This document shows, in pieces, positions 1-9,050 of a DNA stretch of 14,770 nt. The notes beneath the pieces are model-generated. The model ran no database searches. It saw only the letters and a program-made list of their open reading frames with translations, and was not told where the DNA came from. This DNA comes from Dehalococcoidales bacterium. Its GTDB lineage: Bacteria > Chloroflexota > Dehalococcoidia > Dehalococcoidales > RBG-16-60-22. Where the stretch lies: NCBI GenBank assembly GCA_026416775.1, contig JAOAEN010000008.1, positions 1-14,770 on the forward strand, read 5' to 3'. The translations under genes and the position numbers were made by a program. Numbering within the stretch: the first letter of the stretch is position 1; each line of letters begins with the position of its first letter.

Positions 1-45
1 TGGCTACATAACCGGAGGCGGACAAGCCGGGAAAAGACCCAACAA

Positions 46-76
46 AAAAGCCCGGCGAGTCTTTCACCGGGCTTTT
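46..76. terminator. Intrinsic terminator, probably bidirectional
   Basis: A perfect 10-bp stem (AAAAGCCCGG at 46-55, CCGGGCTTTT at 67-76) encloses an 11-nt loop. Read on the minus strand, the stem ends in six T and then GTT, which suits termination of the zinc-ribbon gene that stops at 97. Read on the plus strand it ends in four T, so it may also stop a gene converging from the left. Positions 1-45 hold nothing I can identify. Confidence 0.85.
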
Positions 77-96
77 CTGCCATGCCTTAAGAAGAT

Positions 97-267
97 CTAT
101 GAAGATTTATCTTCAAGCTCTGCCGGCTTCTTGTTCTCATAGATCACCCTGAGGTCACGGACATAGGCACACTGCAGGCACTGTTCGTACCAGCCGTGGT
201 AATCCCTGTCGACATAGAGATTACCACCGCATTTCGGGCAGCGGCGCGCTACCCCCGTACTTCCCAT
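97..267 (-). CDS. Small zinc-ribbon protein (56 aa), function unknown, under a CIRCE operator
   Basis: The product is a 56-residue protein with four cysteines in two CxxC knuckles (C10/C13 in CPKCGGN and C30/C33 in CLQCAY), spaced as in a one-zinc rubredoxin-like ribbon. A charged tail follows, and there is no signal peptide or membrane segment, so it is probably cytoplasmic. I do not know a characterised relative; nucleic-acid, protein or chaperone contacts are all possible. The start is ATG at 265-267 because GGGAGG (276-281) lies 8 nt upstream. A longer reading frame to 363 is unlikely because its start overlaps the -35 box and it has no ribosome-binding site. The gene is monocistronic: its own promoter (334-363), an operator (306-332) and a terminator (46-76) bracket it. 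Known: CIRCE is the HrcA operator. Inferred: this is a heat-shock gene. The gene is very likely real; its function is open. Confidence 0.85.
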   Translation of the reverse strand: MGSTGVARRCPKCGGNLYVDRDYHGWYEQCLQCAYVRDLRVIYENKKPAELEDKSS

Positions 268-305
268 TTCGTTAGCCTCCCTTCCTCCGGTCTGACTAAT
301 CGGAT

Positions 306-332
306 TTAGCACTCTAAACCCCTGACTGCTAA
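306..332. promoter_or_regulatory. CIRCE element (HrcA operator)
   Basis: The plus strand reads TTAGCACTC, nine spacer bases (315-323), then GACTGCTAA. The established CIRCE consensus is TTAGCACTC-N9-GAGTGCTAA, so 17 of 18 arm positions match and the spacer is exactly 9. It starts 1 bp past the -10 box (334-339) of the zinc-ribbon promoter and covers the expected transcription start, the normal position for HrcA repression of groE and dnaK operons. No hrcA gene lies in this window. Confidence 0.9.
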
Positions 333-333
333 T

Positions 334-363
334 ATCATACAACATTGCGAAGTGTACTGTCAA
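334..363 (-). promoter_or_regulatory. Sigma70-type promoter of the zinc-ribbon gene
   Basis: On the minus strand a perfect -35 TTGACA (358-363) is followed by an 18-bp spacer and a -10 TATGAT (334-339, 5 of 6 consensus). The expected transcription start near 326-328 lies inside the CIRCE element and gives a leader of about 60 nt. Confidence 0.85.
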
Positions 364-455
364 TATAAATTAAGTCTTAGACCCATTTCGCTAAGCACTT
401 AAGCGGATTGAGCAACGCTCACGGGAAGACGCCTCAGCAGAAAAAGCGGGGAAAG

Positions 456-475
456 AAAAAAACCGTTCAGTCGGT
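456..475 (-). terminator. Short intrinsic terminator after gyrB
   Basis: Directly after the gyrB stop codon the minus strand reads ACCG, a 6-nt loop, CGGT, and then a run of T. The stem is only 4 bp of Watson-Crick pairs, extendable by a G-T and an A-T pair, so it is weak, but the U-tract and position fit. The rest of 268-455 holds the leader, operator and promoter of the zinc-ribbon gene; I see no other gene there. Confidence 0.5.
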
Positions 476-2422
<1,947 letters not shown>

Positions 2423-2496
2423 TCACTCCGCCAAATCCAGGCCCGGCATACCAGCGAAGCTGGAACAGGATAGAGAACGAAGCATATTCTGGTGCT

Positions 2497-2526
2497 ATTC
2501 TACCACAATTCAGCTTCGGAAGTAAA
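2497..2526 (-). promoter_or_regulatory. Candidate extended -10 promoter for gyrB
   Basis: On the minus strand TTTACT (2521-2526, 4 of 6) is followed by 18 bp and TAGAAT (2497-2502, 5 of 6). TGG directly precedes the -10, which makes an extended -10. It lies at the end of the gene remnant and about 80 bp ahead of the gyrB start codon. This is by motif only. Confidence 0.6.
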
Positions 2527-2641
2527 GCAAAACCAGCCCCCTGTCCAGCCCCAGGCCTTCGCAGAAAGCCGTCAGCACGGAGTGTGCGCCGTTCATGCTG
2601 CGCGACATCATGGACTCGTAGGCGTTTCGGACACGATCCAT
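2510..2641 (-). pseudogene. N-terminal remnant of a C_GCAxxG_C_C-family gene
   Basis: A 43-codon open frame begins 5 nt after the folE stop, and the GGGAAG at the end of folE could act as its ribosome-binding site. Residues 16-31 read MNGAHSVLTAFCEGLG followed by LD. This matches the usual N-terminus of the C_GCAxxG_C_C family (PF09719, putative redox proteins), where the segment normally reads NCAQSV..AF.E..GLD. The defining Cys is Gly18 (TGC to GGC would be one base) and the usual Gln is His20. The frame stops before the glycine-rich and later cysteine segments, and I found no continuation in other frames before gyrB. I read it as a decayed remnant, though a short translated peptide is possible. 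The family assignment comes from motif memory, not a search. Confidence 0.5.
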
Positions 2642-2646
2642 AATGC

Positions 2647-3213
2647 CTACTTCCCGTGGATAAGTGAGAAGAACTCCGCCCGGCTTGCCGGGTTGGTGTG
2701 GAAGGTGCCACGCAGGGCTGATGTGATCACGTTGGCACCAGGCTTCTTGATGCCGCGCATGATCATGCACATGTGTTCCGCCTGGATGACCACCCCGGCG
2801 GCACGCGCGTTGAGGGCAGAGAAGACGGCATCGGCGATTTCGGTCGTCATGCGCTCCTGTACCTGGGGACGGCGGGCGATCGTTTCCACCACCCGGGCGA
2901 GCTTGCTTATGCCCACGATCCTCCCGTCCCGGCTGGGGATATAGCCCACGTGCGCCACCCCGTAGAAGGGCAGGAGATGATGCTCGCAGAGGGAATAAAA
3001 CGGGATGTCCTTAAGCACCACCATTTCCTGATGTCCCAGCTCAAACCCCACCCTCAGTTCCTCCCGGGGGTCCTTGCCGAGTCCCTGAAAAAGCTCAAGG
3101 TACATCTCGGCGACGCGCTGGGGGGTATCCCTGAGCCCGTCGCGTTCGGGGTCTTCGCCGATGGCCTCGATAATTTCCCTTACTGCCTTTCTTATCCGTT
3201 CTACATCAATCAT
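2647..3213 (-). CDS. folE: GTP cyclohydrolase I (type IA)
   Basis: This cytoplasmic enzyme converts GTP to 7,8-dihydroneopterin triphosphate, the first step of folate and pterin synthesis. The 188 residues are the normal family length. The zinc ligands C76 and H79 lie in [10 protein letters not shown] and the third, C149, lies in AEHMCM. The tunnel-fold signature ([26 protein letters not shown]) is complete, so it is the zinc-dependent FolE rather than FolE2. ATG at 3211-3213 follows a purine-rich GGGAGG. It sits 70 bp after thrC and is probably part of the foldase-hom-thrC transcript, since no clear promoter shows in that gap. No other folate gene is adjacent. Confidence 0.97.
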   Translation of the reverse strand: MIDVERIRKAVREIIEAIGEDPERDGLRDTPQRVAEMYLELFQGLGKDPREELRVGFELGHQEMVVLKDIPFYSLCEHHLLPFYGVAHVGYIPSRDGRIVGISKLARVVETIARRPQVQERMTTEIADAVFSALNARAAGVVIQAEHMCMIMRGIKKPGANVITSALRGTFHTNPASRAEFFSLIHGK

Positions 3214-3283
3214 ACCTGCCTCCCTCCCGGGGCAAGGACGGCAAACATCCTCTCCGTGCCACTTTCAGCCCGCAGACACAACG

Positions 3284-4336
3284 CTAGGCCCAGCCCAGTG
3301 CAGATTCAACCGCCACGATGTCCGGGGGTAGCTCGCTGACCTGCGGTGCCGACCTTAAAGCGGTCTCCGTATCCTTGAGCCCGGTGCCGGTCACCACCAG
3401 CACGAGCACCCTGTCCTTGAAGCTCATTCCCTCCCGGGTGAGCTTGATAAGTCCGGCAAGCGGTGCCGCCGATGCCGGCTCACCGAAGATGCCTGCCTCG
3501 GATGCCATGATCTTCTGGGCGGCGAGGATTTCCTCATCGCTCACCATGTCAATAAGGCCGCCCGACTCGTCACGGGCAGCCACCGCCTTCTGCCAGCTCG
3601 CCGGGTTCCCGATACGTATCGCGGTGGCGACGGTCTCCGGCTTCTCAACGGGGTGCCCCCGCACTATCGGCGCCGCCCCTTCCGCCTGAAATCCGTACAT
3701 TCTGGGCTTTTTGGTCGCTTTTCCGGCGGCGAAGTACTCCTTGAAGCCCTTCCAGTAGGCGGTGATGTTGCCGGCATTGCCCACGGGCAGGAAGAGGTAG
3801 TCCGGCGCATCGCCGAGAACGTCGCAGACCTCAAAAGCCGCGGTCTTCTGTCCCTCGATGCGGTAGGGGTTGAGGGAATTCACCAGCGTTACCGGGTGCT
3901 TTTCCGAAAGGCGGCGCACGATATCAAGGGCCTTATCAAAGCTACCGCCGATAGCGATGATCTTTGCCCCGTGGACGATTGCCTGAGCGAGCTTGCCCAG
4001 CGCGATCTTCCCGCTCGGGATGACGATGACGCATTCAAGTCCGCAGTAGGCGGCATAGGCCGCGGCGGACGCGCTGGTATTCCCGGTGGAAGCACAGATG
4101 ACCGCCCGGCTGCCGGCTTCCACCGCTTTGGCAATTGCCACCACCATGCCTCTGTCCTTGAAGGAGCCAGTGGGCTGGCAACCCTCGAGTTTGAAGTAGA
4201 GCTCACCGCAGCCGTAGCGCCGGGCGAGCCGGTCACACCTGACAAGCGGGGTATCCCCCTCACCCAGCGTGAACATGGGGGTAGCAGGGGTTACCGGGAG
4301 ATAATCCCTGTAACGGAAAAGGACTCCTCTTTTCAT
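3284..4336 (-). CDS. thrC: Threonine synthase
   Basis: This PLP enzyme converts O-phospho-L-homoserine to threonine. The 350 residues match the short bacterial/archaeal class that has no long N-terminal extension. The PLP lysine is K60 in TGSFKDRG. The substrate and phosphate loops ASTGNTSASAAAYAA and PVGNAGN are present, as is the C-terminal VVTGTGLKD. The call of threonine synthase over threonine dehydratase rests on the N-terminal LGEGDTPL and overall pattern plus the neighbouring hom. Start: GTG at 4337-4339 and ATG at 4334-4336 are adjacent. I chose ATG, but GTG is equally possible. A purine-rich AAGAAGG lies 11 nt before the ATG. The 45-bp gap to hom contains a small CCCG/CGGG hairpin (4355-4366) of unknown meaning. 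Confidence 0.95.
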   Translation of the reverse strand: MKRGVLFRYRDYLPVTPATPMFTLGEGDTPLVRCDRLARRYGCGELYFKLEGCQPTGSFKDRGMVVAIAKAVEAGSRAVICASTGNTSASAAAYAAYCGLECVIVIPSGKIALGKLAQAIVHGAKIIAIGGSFDKALDIVRRLSEKHPVTLVNSLNPYRIEGQKTAAFEVCDVLGDAPDYLFLPVGNAGNITAYWKGFKEYFAAGKATKKPRMYGFQAEGAAPIVRGHPVEKPETVATAIRIGNPASWQKAVAARDESGGLIDMVSDEEILAAQKIMASEAGIFGEPASAAPLAGLIKLTREGMSFKDRVLVLVVTGTGLKDTETALRSAPQVSELPPDIVAVESALGWA

Positions 4337-4384
4337 CACCTTCCCAGCCTTCTTCCCGCGAACGGGGGTGTATTCTCAAAAAGT

Positions 4385-5695
4385 CTAGCCTTCTTCAATA
4401 TCCTCAATGCGGATGCAGTTGGCGATCCCCTTCACGACTTCGAGTCTGCCAAGCTCGCCGAGGGCTTTGCGCATGGCGCTCTCCCGGGCGGGGTGTGTCA
4501 TGATGACGATTTCCGCCGTGCGCGCCTTCTCATCCGATTCCGGCTGGATGGCAGAAGCGATGCTGATCATGTTGTCCCCGAAGATGCGGGCGATCTGGGC
4601 CAGCACGCCGGGACGGTCGGCGGCGGTGATGCGGATGTAGTACCTGGTCACGATCTCGTCAATGGGCTTGATGCGCCGCCCGTTTACCGGCTTCCACGTG
4701 GAGATGCTGCCGATGCCGAGCGAAATTTTCCTTGCCGAAGAGATGATGTCCGCAACGACGGCGCTGCTTGTCGGTTTTGCCCCGGCGCCCTCACCGATGA
4801 AGACCACCCTGCCCACGAGGTCGCCGTCAACCAGCACCGCATTATAGACGCCGTCCACCTTGGCAAGGAGGGACTCCTCACGGATAAAGACGGGGTGTAT
4901 CCTCGCCTCAACGGCGCCATCGCTCTCCTTGGCGATGGCAAGGAGCTTGATAGCGAAGCCGAGCTCCCGCGCGTAGCGGAAGTCCCGCCGGTTCAGGCGC
5001 GAGATACCCTCGCGGTAGATATCTTTTGGCTCAACAACCGTCTGGAAGGCAAGCGATGCCAGGATTGCCAACTTGTAGCAGGCATCAATACCCTCAATAT
5101 CGTTTTCGGGGTTGGCTTCGGCATAGCCCAGCTCCTGCGCCCGGCGCAGCGCCGCGGCAAAATCCACGTCCTTTTTCGCCATCTGGGTGAGGATGTAGTT
5201 GGTTGTCCCGTTGATGATGGCAAAGATACCGTGGATGCGGTTGGCGATGAGGTCATGCTTGAAGGGGGCAATCAGGGGGATACCGCCACCCACGCTTGCC
5301 TCATATTCCAGACCGACCCCGTGCTCATAGGCAAGCGCCCGCAGCTCCGCCCCGTGCTTGGCGATGACCTCCTTATTGGCGGTGACCACGTGGCGGCGGC
5401 TCTTCAAAGCCCGGCGGATGTAATCGGTTGCCGGGAATTCACCGCCGATCAGCTCAACGACGATGTCAATGCCGGGGGTATTGAAGAACTCATCATCATC
5501 GGTGGTGAAAAGCCCCCGCGGCATTTTCTTTGCCTGGGCACGCTCAAGGTCCACGGGAAGCACCTTCACCCGGCGCAGGACAAGGGGTGCGCCCACCCTC
5601 TGGGCAAGCTCGGCGGCTTTCTCTTCAAGCACCCGTGCCACCTGCCCTCCGATTACCCCGAGTCCCATCAGCCCGATGCCGATTTCCCTGCCCAC
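4385..5695 (-). CDS. hom: Homoserine dehydrogenase with C-terminal ACT domain
   Basis: The enzyme reduces aspartate-4-semialdehyde to homoserine, the branch point toward threonine and methionine. In its 436 residues it has an N-terminal Rossmann fold (GLGVIG, residues 11-16), DIVVELIGG, VTANKEVI, the substrate-binding EYEASVGGGIPLI, and AEANPENDIEGIDACYK with the family's acidic and lysine residues. A C-terminal ACT domain (starting near YYIRITAADRPGV) probably gives threonine feedback inhibition. It is monofunctional, with no aspartokinase fused. The start is GTG at 5693-5695: the Rossmann motif begins almost at once, and an AGAGAGG purine tract lies upstream. The gene begins 3 bp after the stop of the foldase gene, so the two are almost certainly translated from one mRNA with thrC downstream. 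Confidence 0.97.
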   Translation of the reverse strand: MGREIGIGLMGLGVIGGQVARVLEEKAAELAQRVGAPLVLRRVKVLPVDLERAQAKKMPRGLFTTDDDEFFNTPGIDIVVELIGGEFPATDYIRRALKSRRHVVTANKEVIAKHGAELRALAYEHGVGLEYEASVGGGIPLIAPFKHDLIANRIHGIFAIINGTTNYILTQMAKKDVDFAAALRRAQELGYAEANPENDIEGIDACYKLAILASLAFQTVVEPKDIYREGISRLNRRDFRYARELGFAIKLLAIAKESDGAVEARIHPVFIREESLLAKVDGVYNAVLVDGDLVGRVVFIGEGAGAKPTSSAVVADIISSARKISLGIGSISTWKPVNGRRIKPIDEIVTRYYIRITAADRPGVLAQIARIFGDNMISIASAIQPESDEKARTAEIVIMTHPARESAMRKALGELGRLEVVKGIANCIRIEDIEEG

Positions 5696-5698
5696 CTT

Positions 5699-7012
5699 TT
5701 ACCTGCCTCTCTGGCTCACGAGCGCCTTCTCCGCCCTGCTGATTGCCCATTCTTCAAGTTCTGCGGTAAGCCCTTCGGTGCTTATGTCCGCCGCATAGTC
5801 CACCCAGAGCTGGGATACCCAGTCGCTGTAGGCCCGGTTAATGAGGGTCTGACGGTCCTCCTCGCTCAGGGGGCGGTTTTCCTCACGGTCAATCACCTTT
5901 ACCAGCCAGTAGCCTCCCTGCGTCCAGTAGGTTTCATCACGGATCGGTTCGCTCCACCTGTCAAGCGGGGTCTCCGCGTTAAACGCGTATTTATCAAAGG
6001 CCTCGCTGATCCTCGGCGTACTGGGAGATGCCGGCGGCGCAAGCTCACCGAGGTCACCGCCGCTTTCCTTGGACGCGCTGTACTGTGATAGCTCCTTGGC
6101 AAGGGCGGTAATATTATCGCCGGCTTCAAGCCTTGCCCTGACCGCCAGGGCTTCCTCTTCGCTGCCGAGGAGAAGCGCATAGACGTGGGGATCGCCCTCC
6201 TCATTGCGCTCCTTGACGTTGATCAGCCAGTAGCCGAGCTGCTTGTAGCTGGTATTGTCCGCAATGGGCATGCTCAGCTCCCCCGGCGGCGCGCTGAAGG
6301 CATAGTCAAGCACCACCTGGGCCCCGACTTGGTCCTTGAGGATGGACGCCGGGTGCCAGCCGAAGTCCCCCTTGTTTACATTCCTGGAGTAGTAGTTCCG
6401 GGCGAACTCTTCGGCAAGTGCCGTAAAATTGTCCCCGCTGAGCAGCCTTTCCCTCACTTTGAGCGCCACGCTTTCGCTTTCCAGCATCATCGCCATCATG
6501 TGCACCTGGTTGTCCGAGACGGGGACTTCCTTGCTGAAGTGCTCGTCCTTGAGCCGCTGGGCGAGCCGGGATATGCGCGTGAAGTCCAGGTAGGCACGGT
6601 TTACGGGGAGCCCTGCCTCCTTGAGCGTCTCCTTCAGGTCCTCGTCCTTGACCACGATGCCGAGCTCTGCGGCCTTCTGCCGTATCATCTCGTTCTGGAT
6701 GATGGTGTTCGGCAGGGAATTGCTGATGACCCCGAGCGTCTTATCGGGGTTGCTTGACGCGTAGAGCTTGAGGGCATCAATGTAATAGCGCGTATCAAAA
6801 CCGACCTCACCCACCCTGATGACCGTCTGATGCATGGGACGGTACTCACCGAGAAACCATCCCACCACGACCAGCACCACCACCACCGTGATGACCGCCA
6901 CCCCGCTTATGAAGGCGATGCGCTGGTATCTCTTCTGTTTCTTCACCTGGGAAAGCTGGCGGCGGGTAAACTCTTTTGGTCTTTCCTGTCGCTTCTTCTT
7001 TGACAACTTCAC
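5699..7012 (-). CDS. Membrane-anchored SurA/PrsA-like protein with two degenerate parvulin domains
   Basis: The 437 residues start with a very basic cytoplasmic tail (1-31) and one membrane segment (32-55, rich in Val and Ile). A SurA-N-like helical region (about 65-165) follows, then two parvulin-type domains (about 170-272 and 277-390). There is no lipobox, so it is probably a single-pass protein with an extracytoplasmic folding domain. Both parvulin repeats keep the fold signatures (GDFGW, GGDLGE, GELSMP). Both have Ala where the first active-site His normally sits (HMMAMML, VYALLLG) and Trp where the second sits (GYWLINV, GYWLVKV), so a chaperone role without isomerase activity is likely. 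Start: GTG at 7010-7012 is too close to the only purine tract (GAGGT). TTG at 7004-7006, 7 nt from AGG, may be the true start. It is the first gene of the hom-thrC unit. Confidence 0.85.
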   Translation of the reverse strand: MKLSKKKRQERPKEFTRRQLSQVKKQKRYQRIAFISGVAVITVVVVLVVVGWFLGEYRPMHQTVIRVGEVGFDTRYYIDALKLYASSNPDKTLGVISNSLPNTIIQNEMIRQKAAELGIVVKDEDLKETLKEAGLPVNRAYLDFTRISRLAQRLKDEHFSKEVPVSDNQVHMMAMMLESESVALKVRERLLSGDNFTALAEEFARNYYSRNVNKGDFGWHPASILKDQVGAQVVLDYAFSAPPGELSMPIADNTSYKQLGYWLINVKERNEEGDPHVYALLLGSEEEALAVRARLEAGDNITALAKELSQYSASKESGGDLGELAPPASPSTPRISEAFDKYAFNAETPLDRWSEPIRDETYWTQGGYWLVKVIDREENRPLSEEDRQTLINRAYSDWVSQLWVDYAADISTEGLTAELEEWAISRAEKALVSQRGR

Positions 7013-7043
7013 ACCTCACAGTAGTATCAGGCCCTGTCTAATA

Positions 7044-7073
7044 TTTATAATCCAAAAGGCAAGTGTTTTTCAA
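7044..7073 (-). promoter_or_regulatory. Promoter of the foldase-hom-thrC unit
   Basis: On the minus strand TTGAAA (7068-7073) is followed by 18 bp and TATAAA (7044-7049), 4 of 6 or better for each box. Transcription would start near 7037, leaving a leader of about 25-30 nt. The remaining bases between this and the nadB stop (7074-7287) show no gene, only an imperfect 7-bp hairpin at 7132-7155 without a T-run. Confidence 0.65.
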
Positions 7074-7287
7074 ATGGCTGTATTTACCCCAAGTCCAGCG
7101 CATAGCGGGGTACGCCTCACTCCTGTGTTCTCCCCTTCACACACATGGGAAGGGGCAAAGGCGGTGCAAATAGGGCTAACCAGATGCAATCAATGCCGGA
7201 CCGTCTGAAGCGGAGAAAAGAGCAGGCATGATAGACCAGCCAGAGGCAACCGGAAAACCTCCAAATGGCGTTTTACCCGCAGCCGGG

Positions 7288-8832
7288 CTATTTCCTCCAG
7301 ACGATGTGGCACTGCCAGCGCGGCGAGGGCTGGGGGAAATCGGAGCGGTAGTGTGCCCCGCGGCTTTCCTCGCGCATGAAGGCAGCCTCAACCAAAAGCC
7401 GCCCCGCCAGGATGAGGTTGGCAAGCTCATAAGAAGGCTGATCCGTTGGCCCGGGCATGGTCTGCTGCCAGGCAGAAAGGAGGTTCGCTGCCTGGCTCAA
7501 GCCATCACGCTCCCGGATAATCCCCGCCTTATCCCAGAGGAGCTGCTGGAGCGCCGTCAGGCTTGCCGGCGGTGTTGCCTTCGGCAGCGGCCGCTGGGCA
7601 AGCGAAGCATAGAGGTTGCGCACCTTGCCCTCGCCCTCGGGCGGCCTGTCCTTTGCCCTGACCTTCGTCCTTTCGACGATCCTCCTGCTGAAGACGATCG
7701 CCTCAAGCAGGGAATTGGAAGCAAGACGGTTGGCACCGTGCACGCCGGTACAGGCGACCTCTCCCGTGGCGAATAGCCCGGGGATATTCGTCTCCCCCCA
7801 GCTATTGGTCCTGATACCGCCGATCATGTAGTGGGCGGCGGGTGCCACCGGGATCGGCTCACGGGTGATGTCCAGCCCGTGGTCAAGGCAGAAGTGGTAG
7901 ATGTGGGGAAAGCGCGTGGTAATGAGGTGGGGGTCAAGGTGAGTAACATCAAGGTACACATAATCGGTGCCGGTCTTTTTCATCTCGCTGACGATGCTGC
8001 GGGCAACCACATCCCGCGGGGCGAGCTCCGCCTTCTCATGATAGTCCCCCATGAAGCGGTAGCCCCTGGCATTGCGCAGCACCCCGCCTTCACCCCGCAC
8101 CGCCTCGGAGATGAGGAAGGGGGTTACGCCGGGCATGCGCAGTGCGGTGGGATGGAACTGGAAAAACTCCATGTCGGCGATTTCGGCACCGGCATTGAAG
8201 GCAAGGGCAATACCGTCACCGGTGGCGATATCGGAGTTCGTATTGTACTTGTAGAGCTGCCCGGCACCCCCGGTGGCAAGCACGAGGAACTCGCAGGCGA
8301 ATTCCTCAAAGCTGCCCGTGCGGCAATCGAGGGCACGGATTCCGGAGACCCTCCCCTTTTCCAGCAGGATCTCGGTAGCGAGGAAATGCTCAAGCACCGG
8401 TATCCGCGTGGCCCTCACCTGCTGGCTCAGGGCAAGCTCGATGTGCTCGCCGGTGGCGTCGCCTCCGGCATGAAGGATGCGGGGCACACTGTGGGCGGCT
8501 TCCATCGTGAGGGCAATCTCGCCGTTGAGGGTATCAAAAGGCACCCGGTAACGCACGAGGTCGGCAATCCGCGCCGGGGCTTCCTGCACCAGGATTTCCA
8601 CCGCCGCCTCATCGCAGAGGCCGGCACCGGCATTGACGGTATCCCTGAAGTGCAGCTCGGGCGAATCGTCCTTACCGATGGCTGCAGCAATGCCGCCCTG
8701 AGCGTACTTCGTGTTACAGTCGTCGATGCTGCCTTTGGTGATGACAAGGACGCTACCCAGCTCCCGGGCAAGGAGGGCTGTATAGAGACCACCGATGCCA
8801 CTACCCACCACGATATAGCGGTAATGGCGCAT
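7288..8832 (-). CDS. nadB: L-aspartate oxidase
   Basis: This FAD enzyme oxidises aspartate to iminoaspartate, the first step of de novo NAD synthesis; under anoxia fumarate can replace oxygen as acceptor. The 514 residues contain the FAD-binding GSGIGG (10-15), YAQGGIAAA, MEFFQFHPTAL, SEAVRGEGG, RDVVARSI, PVAPAAHYMIGGI, TGEVACTGVHGANRLASNS, and the C-terminal RGAHYRSDFP. EFFQFHPTAL and GVHGANRLAS favour NadB over the succinate dehydrogenase flavoprotein. ATG at 8830-8832 follows GAGGCGG by about 7-10 nt. It begins only 25 bp after the CCA end of tRNA-Leu, so it has little room for its own promoter and may be read from the tRNA promoter at 9051-9080. Partner genes nadA and nadC are not adjacent; nadE is about 3 kb away. 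Confidence 0.97.
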   Translation of the reverse strand: MRHYRYIVVGSGIGGLYTALLARELGSVLVITKGSIDDCNTKYAQGGIAAAIGKDDSPELHFRDTVNAGAGLCDEAAVEILVQEAPARIADLVRYRVPFDTLNGEIALTMEAAHSVPRILHAGGDATGEHIELALSQQVRATRIPVLEHFLATEILLEKGRVSGIRALDCRTGSFEEFACEFLVLATGGAGQLYKYNTNSDIATGDGIALAFNAGAEIADMEFFQFHPTALRMPGVTPFLISEAVRGEGGVLRNARGYRFMGDYHEKAELAPRDVVARSIVSEMKKTGTDYVYLDVTHLDPHLITTRFPHIYHFCLDHGLDITREPIPVAPAAHYMIGGIRTNSWGETNIPGLFATGEVACTGVHGANRLASNSLLEAIVFSRRIVERTKVRAKDRPPEGEGKVRNLYASLAQRPLPKATPPASLTALQQLLWDKAGIIRERDGLSQAANLLSAWQQTMPGPTDQPSYELANLILAGRLLVEAAFMREESRGAHYRSDFPQPSPRWQCHIVWRK

Positions 8833-8857
8833 GCTTCAACCGCCTCAAAATAAAAAA

Positions 8858-8944
8858 TGGTGCCGAGGCGGAGATTTGAACTCCGACGCGCTTTCGCGCA
8901 CCACCCCCTCAAGATGGCGTGTCTACCAATTCCACCACCTCGGC
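8858..8944 (-). tRNA. tRNA-Leu (anticodon GAG)
   Basis: The minus strand folds as a class II tRNA. The acceptor GCCGAGG pairs with CCTCGGC, followed by discriminator A and an encoded CCA (8858-8860). The anticodon arm is CCATC-TTGAGGG-GGTGG, giving GAG, and the long variable arm has a GCGC-GAAA-GCGC stem. The T arm is CGGAG-TTCAAAT-CTCCG. The A discriminator and long variable arm fit leucine. It lies 20 bp after tRNA-Trp and 25 bp before nadB, with a T-rich tract just after the CCA. Confidence 0.96.
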
Positions 8945-8964
8945 ACTTGACCACCAGCCCCACA

Positions 8965-9040
8965 TGGCAGGGGTGGCAGGACTCGAACCCACGACCTGCG
9001 GTTTTGGAGACCGCTGCTCTACCAACTGAGCTACACCCCT
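8965..9040 (-). tRNA. tRNA-Trp (anticodon CCA)
   Basis: The minus strand gives a 76-nt class I tRNA including an encoded CCA (8965-8967). Acceptor AGGGGTG pairs with CACCCCT, and the discriminator is G, as expected for bacterial tRNA-Trp. The anticodon arm GCGGT-CTCCAAA-ACCGC carries CCA. The D-arm TAGCTCAGTTGGTAGAGCA and the T loop GTTCGAGTC are typical. It is the first gene behind the promoter at 9051-9080. Confidence 0.97.
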
Positions 9041-9050
9041 GTGCACCAAG

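Noticed and set aside
268..363. Longer N-terminus (32 extra residues) for the zinc-ribbon protein
   Set aside because: It would start inside the -35 box and read through the CIRCE element, with no ribosome-binding site; the ATG at 267 has GGGAGG 8 nt upstream.
3653..6088. An 811-codon open frame on the plus strand
   Set aside because: It runs antisense through parts of thrC, hom and the foldase gene, crossing gene boundaries. The product has no family motifs, so it is a shadow of GC-rich codon use.
7132..7155. Hairpin CCCCTTC/GAAGGGG between nadB and the foldase gene
   Set aside because: The stem is 7 bp with a 10-nt loop and no T-run on either strand, so I do not call it a terminator.
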